A DNA stretch of 64,000 nucleotides, from assembly GCF_001185345.1 (NCBI RefSeq), contig NZ_KQ236746.1:147553-211552 (forward strand). The letters run 5' to 3'. The notes below the pieces were generated by a model, which had not been told where the DNA came from, did no database searches, and worked only from the letters and a program-made list of their open reading frames with translations. The number at the start of each line of letters is the position of its first letter. The stretch's first letter is position 1. The DNA is from Dorea sp. D27. Its GTDB lineage: Bacteria; Bacillota; Clostridia; Lachnospirales; Lachnospiraceae. Of this stretch, positions 26,447 through 35,286 are shown piece by piece. The translations under genes were made by a program, and so were the position numbers.

Positions 26447-27920
26447 TTCGATGCCCCCTCCTGGGCACGCCTGTTCTTCCCGGTCGCTGTTTTATCCAGC
26501 TTATCAACGAACCGGATATTGTGGGGGCGCTTATAATCTGCAAGATGCCCCGCACACCAGTCGTGGATGGAGGTAAGCGGTGCCCCGGCTGTTGCCGGGA
26601 CTATGTCGGCGCAGACACAGTCGGTGCCCGGCACATCAGTTCTGCCGTATACCGTGCAGTCCTTCACGAGGGGACAGGCCTGCAGACATGTTTCTACCTC
26701 CTCAGGAAATACATTAAATCCCCGTACAAGCAGCATATTCTTCTTTCGGCCGCAGATATACAGATACCTGTCGTTGTCAAAGTAACCGATATCTCCTGTG
26801 TGAAGCCAGCCGTCTCTTAAGATTTCAGCGGTAGCTTTCTCATCCTTATAATAACCGAGCATCACATTGGGCCCCTGGACTATGATTTCTCCCGGCTGAT
26901 TCGGCTCATCCGTCCTGCCGGTCTCTGTCTCGAGGCAGACTTTTACGCCAGGCAGCGGTACACCCACGGAACCTAGCTTATCCTCGGGAAGTCCCCGGAA
27001 AGGCTGGGCGATGAGGGGAGAGGCCTCGGTCATGCCGTAGCCTGACCAGAACCGTATGTGAGGGTAGGCGGCGGAGAGACGTTCGAATGTGCCGTCAGGG
27101 GCCTTGCTCCCCCAAACCCGAAATAACGCAGTGTGGTAATATCGTAGGGGATTGATCTCCCAAGAGTACGGTCCAGCAGTATGGCGGCAACTGTACCGCC
27201 GTCGTAATGGCTTATGCCCTGCTCCTGTGCAGCCTGAAAAAGGGCATCCAGCGAAAATCCTTCAGACATTGGATACATTGGGAAGCCACGCATAACACAG
27301 GCAAAGATGATGAGCAGCCCATATATTCCAAAAAAAGGAGTGCCAAGAGCGTACCGGGGCGAGGGATCCCGGTATTTTTCATACCCCATATGCCGGATAT
27401 AGGCTGCTACGTTAAATGCCATGTTGGCTTCTGAGAGCTGAACCAGCTTAGGATGCCCTGTAGTGCCGGATGAAGCCAGCAGAAGCATGGGATCATAAGG
27501 ATCGGCTTTTTGTATATCGGGCTGTTGCTGTGAAGACGATTGCACCGTATCCTCACATAAGATGACCGGGGCATATGGACAAGCCTTGACAGCGGCCTCG
27601 CACAGAGGGCGCATGGAGTGACAGGTAATTACCGCCCTTACCGGCGCGCGGCTGAGCAGGTGGGTGAGCTCTGCCAAGGTCAGGTGTATGCTCAGCGGGA
27701 AAGCCGTCCACCCGGCTTGAAGAACAGCGAAAAGCCCGGAGAGGAAATGGCTCCCATCGGGGAGAAGGACTGCTGCGGCCGGTTGACCGTCCGCCTGCGG
27801 CAAGGCGGCCTGCAGGGCCGATGCCCGACGTGCCAGATCCGCATATGAAACAGTGTCCTTTTCTCCCAGTACGGCAGGAAAATCTTGATTCCATCTCGCC
27901 TGTAATGCGTCTCTAATCAT
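26443..27920 (-). pseudogene. AMP-dependent acyl ligase, split by a frameshift in a G-run
   Basis: The N-terminal frame starts at 27920 (MIRDALQARWNQDFPAVL), contains the ATP-binding LLLASSGTTGHPKLVQ near 147-162 and GTPFFGIYG, and stops at 27030. The C-terminal frame (27033-26443) has the GYGMTEAS motif, GWLHTGDIGYF, CGRKKNMLLVRGFNVFPEEVE and the catalytic lysine in KTATGKNRR. Conservation breaks at GGGGGAGC near 27113: adding one G would give FGFGGSKAPDGTFERLSAAY and join the halves. An intact enzyme would adenylate a carboxylic acid and load it on the adjacent carrier protein. Two separately translated halves through the ATGA overlap are conceivable but would miss the correct core. Confidence 0.85.
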
Positions 27921-28161
27921 GTTCCGTTTCCTCCCTGATTTTCTTTTCCACTAAATTTATAAGCTGCCCGACAATGTGGCAGTCAGCCATTTCCGACAGC
28001 CCAATCGTAATATTATATTGTTCCTCTATATCCATCAGCAGGCTCACAAAAGAGAGAGAGTCCAGGTACAGATCTTCATACAGATCAGTTGTCTCCGTAA
28101 TTGGTACCGAAATGACGGTTTCTTGGCTGATGAGTTCCATGATAGCTTTCGTTACAGACAT
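27913..28161 (-). CDS. Acyl carrier protein
   Basis: An 82-residue protein. The start at 28161 (MSVTKAIMELISQETV) is preferred over an upstream ATG because AAGGAG lies eight bases before it. The motif LYLDSLSFVSLLMDIEEQY includes the serine that takes the phosphopantetheine arm (DSLSF). The acidic helix pattern and length fit carrier proteins. It overlaps the ligase start by eight bases, so carrier, ligase and BtrH-like transferase form a translationally coupled unit. A dedicated rather than primary fatty-acid role is likely, since no fab genes are near. Confidence 0.88.
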   Translation of the reverse strand: MSVTKAIMELISQETVISVPITETTDLYEDLYLDSLSFVSLLMDIEEQYNITIGLSEMADCHIVGQLINLVEKKIREETEHD

Positions 28162-28191
28162 GGTAGCCGCTCCTTTATTCATTGTGCAGGC

Positions 28192-28228
28192 AAGCCCCGT
28201 AAGATGGCCGGAGCCAAATCCGGGGCTT
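28192..28228 (-). terminator. Hairpin between collagen-like gene and ACP operon
   Basis: AAGCCCCG (28192-28199) pairs with CGGGGCTT (28221-28228). On the minus strand no T-run follows, so it is more likely an attenuator or processing hairpin than a full stop. No separate promoter is visible for the carrier protein gene. Confidence 0.45.
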
Positions 28229-28239
28229 CTTACAGATTG

Positions 28240-29280
<1,041 letters not shown>

Positions 29281-29300
29281 TCAAGATAGGAGATTATACG

Positions 29301-29864
29301 ATGTATCAGAATAATCAATCAGATAGATATGGCAGCTGCTGCCCTCCGTGCTGCGAGGGCCCTCCGGGACCTGCCGGGCCTCAAGGGCCGAAGGGAGAAC
29401 CGGGGAATCAAGGCCCCCGGGGGGAACAAGGGGAGCCCGGAACAGTTGTTTTAGGATATGGGTCTTTGAGAGGAAGCAGCATAGAGGTGCCGGGTTCGGC
29501 TTTTGGCAGTGTGCCATTCAGTACTCCCGGACCGTTATCCAGGGGTGTAACTGTAAGCCGGACCGGTAATGAACTGGTCGTAAACGAAAGCGGCATTTAC
29601 CAGATAACAATTTCAATCAGCGCAGAAGCCACAACTTACCCGGATGCGGAACAGCCGTATCTGAATGCGGCTGCCATGGTCAATGGGCAGCCTGCATTTG
29701 GAGATATTTCTACTTTTTTTAAGATTATGAATAGAGGAAGTTCTTCATATGCCGTTCAGGCATACCTCAAAGCCGGTGATGAGGTGGGCGTCAATATCGG
29801 AACGGATTTTCCTGCATTAGGATATATGAACCGTTCTTTAACGCTGGTTCAGCTGAGCATGTAA
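29301..29864 (+). CDS. Second collagen-like spore-surface protein
   Basis: A 187-residue protein with a TAGGAG ribosome site. The N-terminus is cysteine-rich (GSCCPPCCEG), then a short collagen stretch [16 protein letters not shown] and GPRGEQGEPG, then a beta-rich C-terminal domain of about 135 residues (ESGIYQITISISAEATT ... RSLTLVQLSM) like the BclA C-terminal domain. It shares its architecture with the divergent gene but has a much shorter collagen rod. Divergent sigma-K-like promoters in the 197-base gap imply co-expression late in the mother cell. Confidence 0.85.
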   Translation: MYQNNQSDRYGSCCPPCCEGPPGPAGPQGPKGEPGNQGPRGEQGEPGTVVLGYGSLRGSSIEVPGSAFGSVPFSTPGPLSRGVTVSRTGNELVVNESGIYQITISISAEATTYPDAEQPYLNAAAMVNGQPAFGDISTFFKIMNRGSSSYAVQAYLKAGDEVGVNIGTDFPALGYMNRSLTLVQLSM

Positions 29865-29926
29865 AATATCCTTCGAGCCGGCGGCGGATGTTTCGACAAA
29901 TCATGAGCTGTGCACACCAATGGACG

Positions 29927-29955
29927 TTGCTGTCATATGTATCATATGACAGCAA
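29927..29955. repeat. Perfect 13-bp inverted repeat
   Basis: TTGCTGTCATATG-TAT-CATATGACAGCAA lies 60 bases after the second collagen-like gene. No T-run follows on either strand, so it is an unusual terminator or a protein-binding or processing site. Confidence 0.5.
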
Positions 29956-30035
29956 GCGGTGAAAAGTATTTAGAACAAGAGCCGTTTAAGCAATAATAAA
30001 AGAGATGAATGGCAAGGAATATTATCTCGTCACGG

Positions 30036-30083
30036 GAGGACATGGAATGCATCTGCAATATGCCTTATGCGTTCCATGTCCTC
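30036..30083. terminator. 17-bp hairpin between convergent genes
   Basis: GAGGACATGGAATGCAT (30036-30052) pairs with ATGCGTTCCATGTCCTC (30067-30083) with one mismatch. It lies just beyond the stop of the EIIC-EAL gene. No U-tract follows, so it may stabilise the 3' end rather than terminate. Confidence 0.4.
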
Positions 30084-30089
30084 ACGCGT

Positions 30090-32189
30090 TTACTTGTGCT
30101 GGTCCATGTATCCAACAAGGTCCGTGAGACTAAGCGGCCTGCTGTAGTAATACCCCTGATAGATGCGGCATCCGAGTTCCAGGAGCATATCCCGCTGCTT
30201 TGCCGTCTCTACGAACTCTGCGACCACACGCAGGTCCAGGCTGTGTGCCATCGAGATGATACCTGACAGGATATCTTTGGAGCGTTCATTGTCCGGGAGC
30301 TGGGATACAAGCTTGCCGTCCAGCTTCACCTCGTCAAAAATCCGTTCCTGCAGATACAGGATAGAATTATGTCCCATGCCGAAGTCATCGAGGCTGAAGC
30401 GGATTCCTCTGCTTTTCAGGCGTTCCATATCCTGAGTCAAGGAATCCGAGATGACCATCGCGGAGCGCTCCGTAATCTCCATTATGGGGTGGACATGCTC
30501 CAGTTCATAACCCTCAATGATATCAAGCAATTTATTGAAGAAGCCCTCCTCTTCCATCTGTTTTGAAGAGATGTTGACAGACAGATACAGGTCGTTCTTT
30601 AAATGAGGCTCCAGAAATCTGGCGTCACGGCAAGCCTGATGCAGAAGGTAGCGGCTCAGCTCCAGCAGGAACCCTCCCTCATAAGCAAGGGCGATCAGTA
30701 CCGGGGGCGCGATGTATCCGGTGACCGGGTGCTTCCACCTCAAGAGCGCCTCAATGCCGTGCAGAGAGCCATCTGCCGATGTCTGAGGCTGATAGAACAG
30801 ATCTATCTGCCCGCGGTGGAGCGCGTTGCTCAGATCCATGGCAAGTGTTTTGGCATAGGAGTAGTACGGGTATCTGTGATGGAGAAAATGCGGCAGGGTG
30901 CCGCTCTCCTCACCTGCGGCCATGTCCCGTTCCATACGGCGGACAATCTTTTGGAATGCCAGTGTTTCCTTTTGTTCACTCCGTTTGATAAAGGGGATAT
31001 AGATCAGAACCCCAATCAGGAGGTTGACAAGCTGAAGTATGCTTCCCGCCACAGAACCGGTAGCCTTGTACCCGCTGAGCACGATTGGGACGGTCCATTC
31101 TACCGACTGTGTCACGACGGGTACAAGGCCTGCCTTGACAGCCAGCGTACTTGTAAAGGTTAATATGACAGGGGTCAGTATGAAGGGAATCATCATCGTA
31201 AAGTTAAATATAATCGGGAATCCAAACACAGCTATCTCGCTGATATTGAACAGCGCGGAAGGAAGCGCCACATAAGCAATCTTACGGTTATGGCTCTTTC
31301 TTGACTTGATGCACAAGGCAATGATAAAGCTCAGTGCACACCCGCAGCCACCCAGAAATACAAACGTGTCCAGGAATGTCTTGGAAAATAGTTCTGTCGG
31401 TGCATTGCCGGCCAGCATCAGTGACTGGTTGACAGAGATGTTCTGTTCAAATAATTTCTGGGACACGGCTTCCAGCGTGTTCGTACCGTGTATGCCGAAG
31501 AACCAGAGCACATGAGTCACAATGACATAGAGCAGAATCCCGGACAGGTTGCCACTCAGCTGGTCGAATATTTTCAGAAATATGTAGGATCCAAAGTTCG
31601 TTATGTTGCTGCTCCCCCATGCCGTTCGGAGTACATAGCCTACGATGCTGAACCCGACGATGATTACGATGACAGGCAGCAGACTTTGGATAGATATATT
31701 GAACAGATATTCCGCACCGGTGGCATGCAGCTTCCTGAGACGCCCGCCAAGCTTCAGCAGCCACTGGAAAAGCATACAGGACAGCAGCGTGATGCACATG
31801 GCGGTAAATACCCATTCTGCTTTAAACACATATTCATCATGTCCCTCTATCCCGCCGCAGAACGCAAGGTAAGAGCAGACGGATACGATAGGATACAGTA
31901 TGAAAGTATCGGTCTTAGCCAGCAGCCCGTAGGAAAGGCTGATGGTAACGCTCAGCACAAGAGCCAGAGAGCCCAGGCTGACCGTATATAACGTTTCAAA
32001 AAGTACGGCTGCCGCGCCGCCCAGAAAGTGTTCAAGAAATGACTGATACGCGTCGCTTGGAAAATTTCTCAAAAGCAGGGAGAAAGATCCCATGATGAGA
32101 AACGGAATGGCCAGCGTGAGTCCATTCCGTATGGACTGTGCCGAGATTGAATTTCGAAACCGGGATATTGCGGTACTGAATGATTGCAT
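30090..32189 (-). CDS. PTS EIIC (cellobiose type)-EAL fusion, predicted c-di-GMP phosphodiesterase
   Basis: A 699-residue protein from the ATG at 32189 (MQSFSTAISRFRNSI), with GGGGGA upstream. Residues 1-420 look like a PTS EIIC membrane domain, including GLTLAIPFLIMGSFSLLL, the loop HVLWFFGIHGTN and NISEIAVFGFPIIFNF. No EIIA or EIIB part is present, so it is probably a sensor and not a transporter. The EAL domain (about 455-690) keeps the active residues: GIEALLRWKHP, NISSKQM, MEITERSA, LDDFGMGHNS, KLDGKLV, VVAEFVET and QGYYYSRP. It should hydrolyse c-di-GMP at the membrane. Confidence 0.85.
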   Translation of the reverse strand: MQSFSTAISRFRNSISAQSIRNGLTLAIPFLIMGSFSLLLRNFPSDAYQSFLEHFLGGAAAVLFETLYTVSLGSLALVLSVTISLSYGLLAKTDTFILYPIVSVCSYLAFCGGIEGHDEYVFKAEWVFTAMCITLLSCMLFQWLLKLGGRLRKLHATGAEYLFNISIQSLLPVIVIIVGFSIVGYVLRTAWGSSNITNFGSYIFLKIFDQLSGNLSGILLYVIVTHVLWFFGIHGTNTLEAVSQKLFEQNISVNQSLMLAGNAPTELFSKTFLDTFVFLGGCGCALSFIIALCIKSRKSHNRKIAYVALPSALFNISEIAVFGFPIIFNFTMMIPFILTPVILTFTSTLAVKAGLVPVVTQSVEWTVPIVLSGYKATGSVAGSILQLVNLLIGVLIYIPFIKRSEQKETLAFQKIVRRMERDMAAGEESGTLPHFLHHRYPYYSYAKTLAMDLSNALHRGQIDLFYQPQTSADGSLHGIEALLRWKHPVTGYIAPPVLIALAYEGGFLLELSRYLLHQACRDARFLEPHLKNDLYLSVNISSKQMEEEGFFNKLLDIIEGYELEHVHPIMEITERSAMVISDSLTQDMERLKSRGIRFSLDDFGMGHNSILYLQERIFDEVKLDGKLVSQLPDNERSKDILSGIISMAHSLDLRVVAEFVETAKQRDMLLELGCRIYQGYYYSRPLSLTDLVGYMDQHK

Positions 32190-32354
32190 AATATTACGTC
32201 CCCCTGCATGCCCCTGCGATACGCGTTGAAATTGACGGGCTGCATTTTTATGATGATTTGCTATGTAGATATACTGCCATTTTAGTTTATAACAAATTGA
32301 CTTAATAAACAATATGGAAAAGATACTTGTCAGATATTTTTTTGCCAGAACTAG

Positions 32355-32369
32355 ATTGTACGATACAAT
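32355..32369. promoter_or_regulatory. Small inverted repeat in divergent spacer
   Basis: ATTGTA-CGA-TACAAT lies in the 362-base gap between the EIIC-EAL gene and the DUF3788-like gene and could be an operator for either. The remaining spacer is AT-rich promoter-like DNA without clear boxes. Confidence 0.3.
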
Positions 32370-32551
32370 TGGAATATATTACCATCCATTCTTGTGGCAA
32401 CGGATTTTATAGTATGGTAGAATTCCATTAAAGAACAGGAAATGAATATGACATGTAGTTGTCATATTACGCATGTTATGATGATAGAGAATGGATACAG
32501 ACAGACGAATTACGTACAACTAGACTCAGTATGACAGAGGAGGAAGAGGCA

Positions 32552-33004
32552 ATGAATTGGAACGAGCTATTTGACTCCGGTAATCAGCCGGATATGGAAC
32601 AGATAGGGGACTATGTAGCGAGCAGCCTGTGGGATGATTTGTGCAGCCATCTGGAGCAGGAATACAAGACGGTGCCGAAGATTGAATACAGCCGCTGCTC
32701 TATGCAGCCGGGATGGAATGTGAAATATAAGAAAGGGGGCAGAGCCCTCTGCACGCTGTACCCCGCGGAGGGGTACTATACGTGTATGGTGAGCATAGGA
32801 AGCAGAGAGGCCGTGGAGGCAGAGATGCTGCTTGAGGCTTGTACGCGGTATGTAAAGGAGCTCTATCATAATGCGGGATGCCTCAACGGAAGCAGATGGC
32901 TGATGATTGACGTTACAGACGGCGACATACTGACGGATGTGATGGAGCTTATCGGAACCCGGGTACAGAAGAAGGCAGGGGTGGCAGGAAAAGCGGCCTT
33001 ATGA
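32552..33004 (+). CDS. DUF3788-like protein
   Basis: A 150-residue protein from the ATG at 32552, chosen because GGAGGAAGAGGCA precedes it. It shows EYSRCSMQPGWNVKYKKGGRALCTLYP and an LYHNAGCLNGSRWLMIDV segment, the pattern of DUF3788 proteins. There is no signal peptide or membrane helix. The function of the family is unknown; the fold is thought to resemble ligand-binding SRPBCC or YdhG-like proteins, which I cannot verify. A terminator at 33084-33105 ends the unit. Confidence 0.65.
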   Translation: MNWNELFDSGNQPDMEQIGDYVASSLWDDLCSHLEQEYKTVPKIEYSRCSMQPGWNVKYKKGGRALCTLYPAEGYYTCMVSIGSREAVEAEMLLEACTRYVKELYHNAGCLNGSRWLMIDVTDGDILTDVMELIGTRVQKKAGVAGKAAL

Positions 33005-33083
33005 GAAGGGATACCGTATCACTTCCTGCGAAAAGATAAAGACAGGCAACTGGGATTCTCTCCGCGGCCACGCTATGGAAAAG

Positions 33084-33105
33084 AGACGCTGACAGGCGTC
33101 TTTTT
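33084..33105 (+). terminator. Terminator after the DUF3788-like gene
   Basis: AGACGC-TGACAG-GCGTCT followed by TTTTC, with flanking A-T pairs. Confidence 0.75.
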
Positions 33106-33133
33106 CATTGCCTTTTCATGTGGGGGTGGTATA

Positions 33134-35125
33134 ATGATAGTGCTGGAAAAAAATTGCCACAGGCAGAAGTGGAAGGTGGAAGCAGTGAGTTGGAACATAG
33201 CGCCAGAATCGATATCATTAGTCATATTGACGATCATATGGGTGTATTCCCGTAAGGGCAGCCATATCCCCACACTGAAGAACAGAATGTTTCAGGGGTG
33301 CCTGATGGTTACGTTCAGTGCCATGCTGACGAATATAGTTTCCACGAGTATGATATACCACTATGAGGTCATCCCCCTGTGGATGACGTGGTTAGTAACC
33401 ACTATATATTTTGTGCTTACTCCTCTGATGGGGCTTGTATATTTCCTATACAGCATATCGGTCATATATTCAGAAGAAGCGGCGAGAAATAAGATTATGG
33501 GCTTTGGCCTGATTCCGGGCGTGATATATTCGGTGCTGATACTGCTTAATCCATTTACAAAAAATATATTTGAAATAAATGCCTCGGAAGGCTATGTAAG
33601 AGGCAGCCTCATAGATGTTACATATGTAGTCTTTTATGCCTATTGCGTGGCAAGCATCGTGACTGTGCTCGTAAACAGAAAAAGAATTGAGTCTAAGATA
33701 TACCGCATCTTATCGACGTTTCCGGTACTGGCAGTGCTGGTAATCATCGTACAGCAGTTTTTCCCCGATATCATCCTCTCTGGTTCGGCGGCTACGTGTG
33801 CCATGCTCATCATCTACCTTCACCTTCAGAACAAGCAGATATCCATGGATTATCTGACCAATGTGCCAAACCGGCAGGAACTTCTCAACATGCTCAGCCT
33901 TACGCTGCACAGGCACCCGGAGGCGCGGTTCACCCTTGTAGTCGTATCTCTCAGAGAATTCCGCCAGATCAATAGTGTATGCGGACAGCAGATTGGGGAC
34001 GGATTTCTGAAGGCTGTCTGTCGGTTCCTCTGCGCTCTTGGGAAGGAAGGGAACGTATATCGTTTTAACGGGGATGAATTTGCAGTGCTCTTTACAGAAG
34101 AAAGTGATGCACTGATACATAAGTATGTAACAGACGTCAAGGAACGGATGGAACGGCCCTGGACGGTAGAGGATTATCAGTTCAGCCTGTCGGCGGCCAT
34201 GGGTATCATACGGCACCAGGATCCAGAGGACACGCTGGAGCATATCATCAATGCGATTGAATATGCCGTGAATCAGGCCAAATCAGGGAAGGACGGCCAA
34301 GTCTGTTACTGTGATGAAGAAATGCTCCGGAAGCTGCGGAGGAGAGAGCAGCTCGTGCAGATATTGAAGGAGAAGGTGGCAGATAAAAGCTTCGAGATGT
34401 ATTACCAGCCTATATATTCGGTAGAGACCGGAACTTTCAACTATGCAGAATCACTCATGCGGATGAACGATACCCCTATCGGTCCTGTATATCCGTCAGA
34501 GTTCATTCCGATTGCCGAAGAGACCGGTATGATAATTGATATCACATATATCGTTCTCGACAAAGTGTGCATGTTCATCAATGAGCTGATAGAGGAACAT
34601 ATACCGATAGAGGCAGTTCATGTCAACTTTCCGGCCGTCCAGTTTACGCAGCCGGATCTTGCGGGAAAGGTGCTGGAAATCATACGGAGGAATGGCACGC
34701 CTCCCGCTGCCATCAAGATAGAGTTTACGGAAAGTACATTGGCGGAGAAGCCGCAGGCTGTCATAGATTTTGCGGCTGAGATGAAAAAGCACAAAATAGA
34801 GATGGGGCTGGATGATTTCGGAACGGGGTATTCTAATTTTTCCATGGTAATCAATATTCCGTTCGGTACGATCAAATTAGATAAAAGCCTTGTATGGGCT
34901 ATGATAGGCAACCGGAACTCCGCACTTGGCGTCAAGAATATCGTCCGTACATTCAAGGAGCTTGGGATGACTATCGTGGCTGAAGGGGTGGAGACAGAGG
35001 AGCAGAGACGGATGGTCGTGGATTCCCAGGTGGACCAGATTCAGGGCTTTTATTACGCCACACCTATGCCTGAGGAAGAAACCAAGGTATTCTTAAAAGG
35101 GAAATGCGGCCATTTTCAGAAGTAG
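33134..35125 (+). CDS. Membrane GGDEF-EAL protein
   Basis: A 663-residue protein. About seven membrane helices cover residues 18-225 (for example ISLVILTIIWVYS and LVTTIYFVLTPLMGLVYFLY). The GGDEF domain (about 235-395) has YRFNGDEFAVLF, so the first glycine of GGDEF is asparagine and cyclase activity is doubtful. The EAL domain (about 410-655) has YAESLMRM (ESL in place of EAL), VNFPAVQ, KIEFTEST, LDDFGTGYSNF, KLDKSLV and VVAEGVETEEQ, so metal-binding residues are kept. A c-di-GMP phosphodiesterase with a regulatory GGDEF domain is most likely. A GTG at 33185 is an alternative start. Confidence 0.85.
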   Translation: MIVLEKNCHRQKWKVEAVSWNIAPESISLVILTIIWVYSRKGSHIPTLKNRMFQGCLMVTFSAMLTNIVSTSMIYHYEVIPLWMTWLVTTIYFVLTPLMGLVYFLYSISVIYSEEAARNKIMGFGLIPGVIYSVLILLNPFTKNIFEINASEGYVRGSLIDVTYVVFYAYCVASIVTVLVNRKRIESKIYRILSTFPVLAVLVIIVQQFFPDIILSGSAATCAMLIIYLHLQNKQISMDYLTNVPNRQELLNMLSLTLHRHPEARFTLVVVSLREFRQINSVCGQQIGDGFLKAVCRFLCALGKEGNVYRFNGDEFAVLFTEESDALIHKYVTDVKERMERPWTVEDYQFSLSAAMGIIRHQDPEDTLEHIINAIEYAVNQAKSGKDGQVCYCDEEMLRKLRRREQLVQILKEKVADKSFEMYYQPIYSVETGTFNYAESLMRMNDTPIGPVYPSEFIPIAEETGMIIDITYIVLDKVCMFINELIEEHIPIEAVHVNFPAVQFTQPDLAGKVLEIIRRNGTPPAAIKIEFTESTLAEKPQAVIDFAAEMKKHKIEMGLDDFGTGYSNFSMVINIPFGTIKLDKSLVWAMIGNRNSALGVKNIVRTFKELGMTIVAEGVETEEQRRMVVDSQVDQIQGFYYATPMPEEETKVFLKGKCGHFQK

Positions 35126-35133
35126 CTGATATA

Positions 35134-35177
35134 CGGCAGGGACGCAGACTTGATATGTGCGCCCTTGCTGTTTTTTG
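35134..35177 (+). terminator. Terminator after the GGDEF-EAL gene
   Basis: CAGGGACGCA and TGCGCCCTTG pair with a bulge, followed by CTGTTTTTTG. Confidence 0.6.
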
Positions 35178-35286
35178 ATGGATTCGCTATAGTAAAGCGT
35201 ATGTAGGAAAGGCTGTTTATTTATGTGGCAAATAAGCCGCCCGCATGATAGAATAGGGTATAAACAGTATGAAAAAGGAGTTTTTT

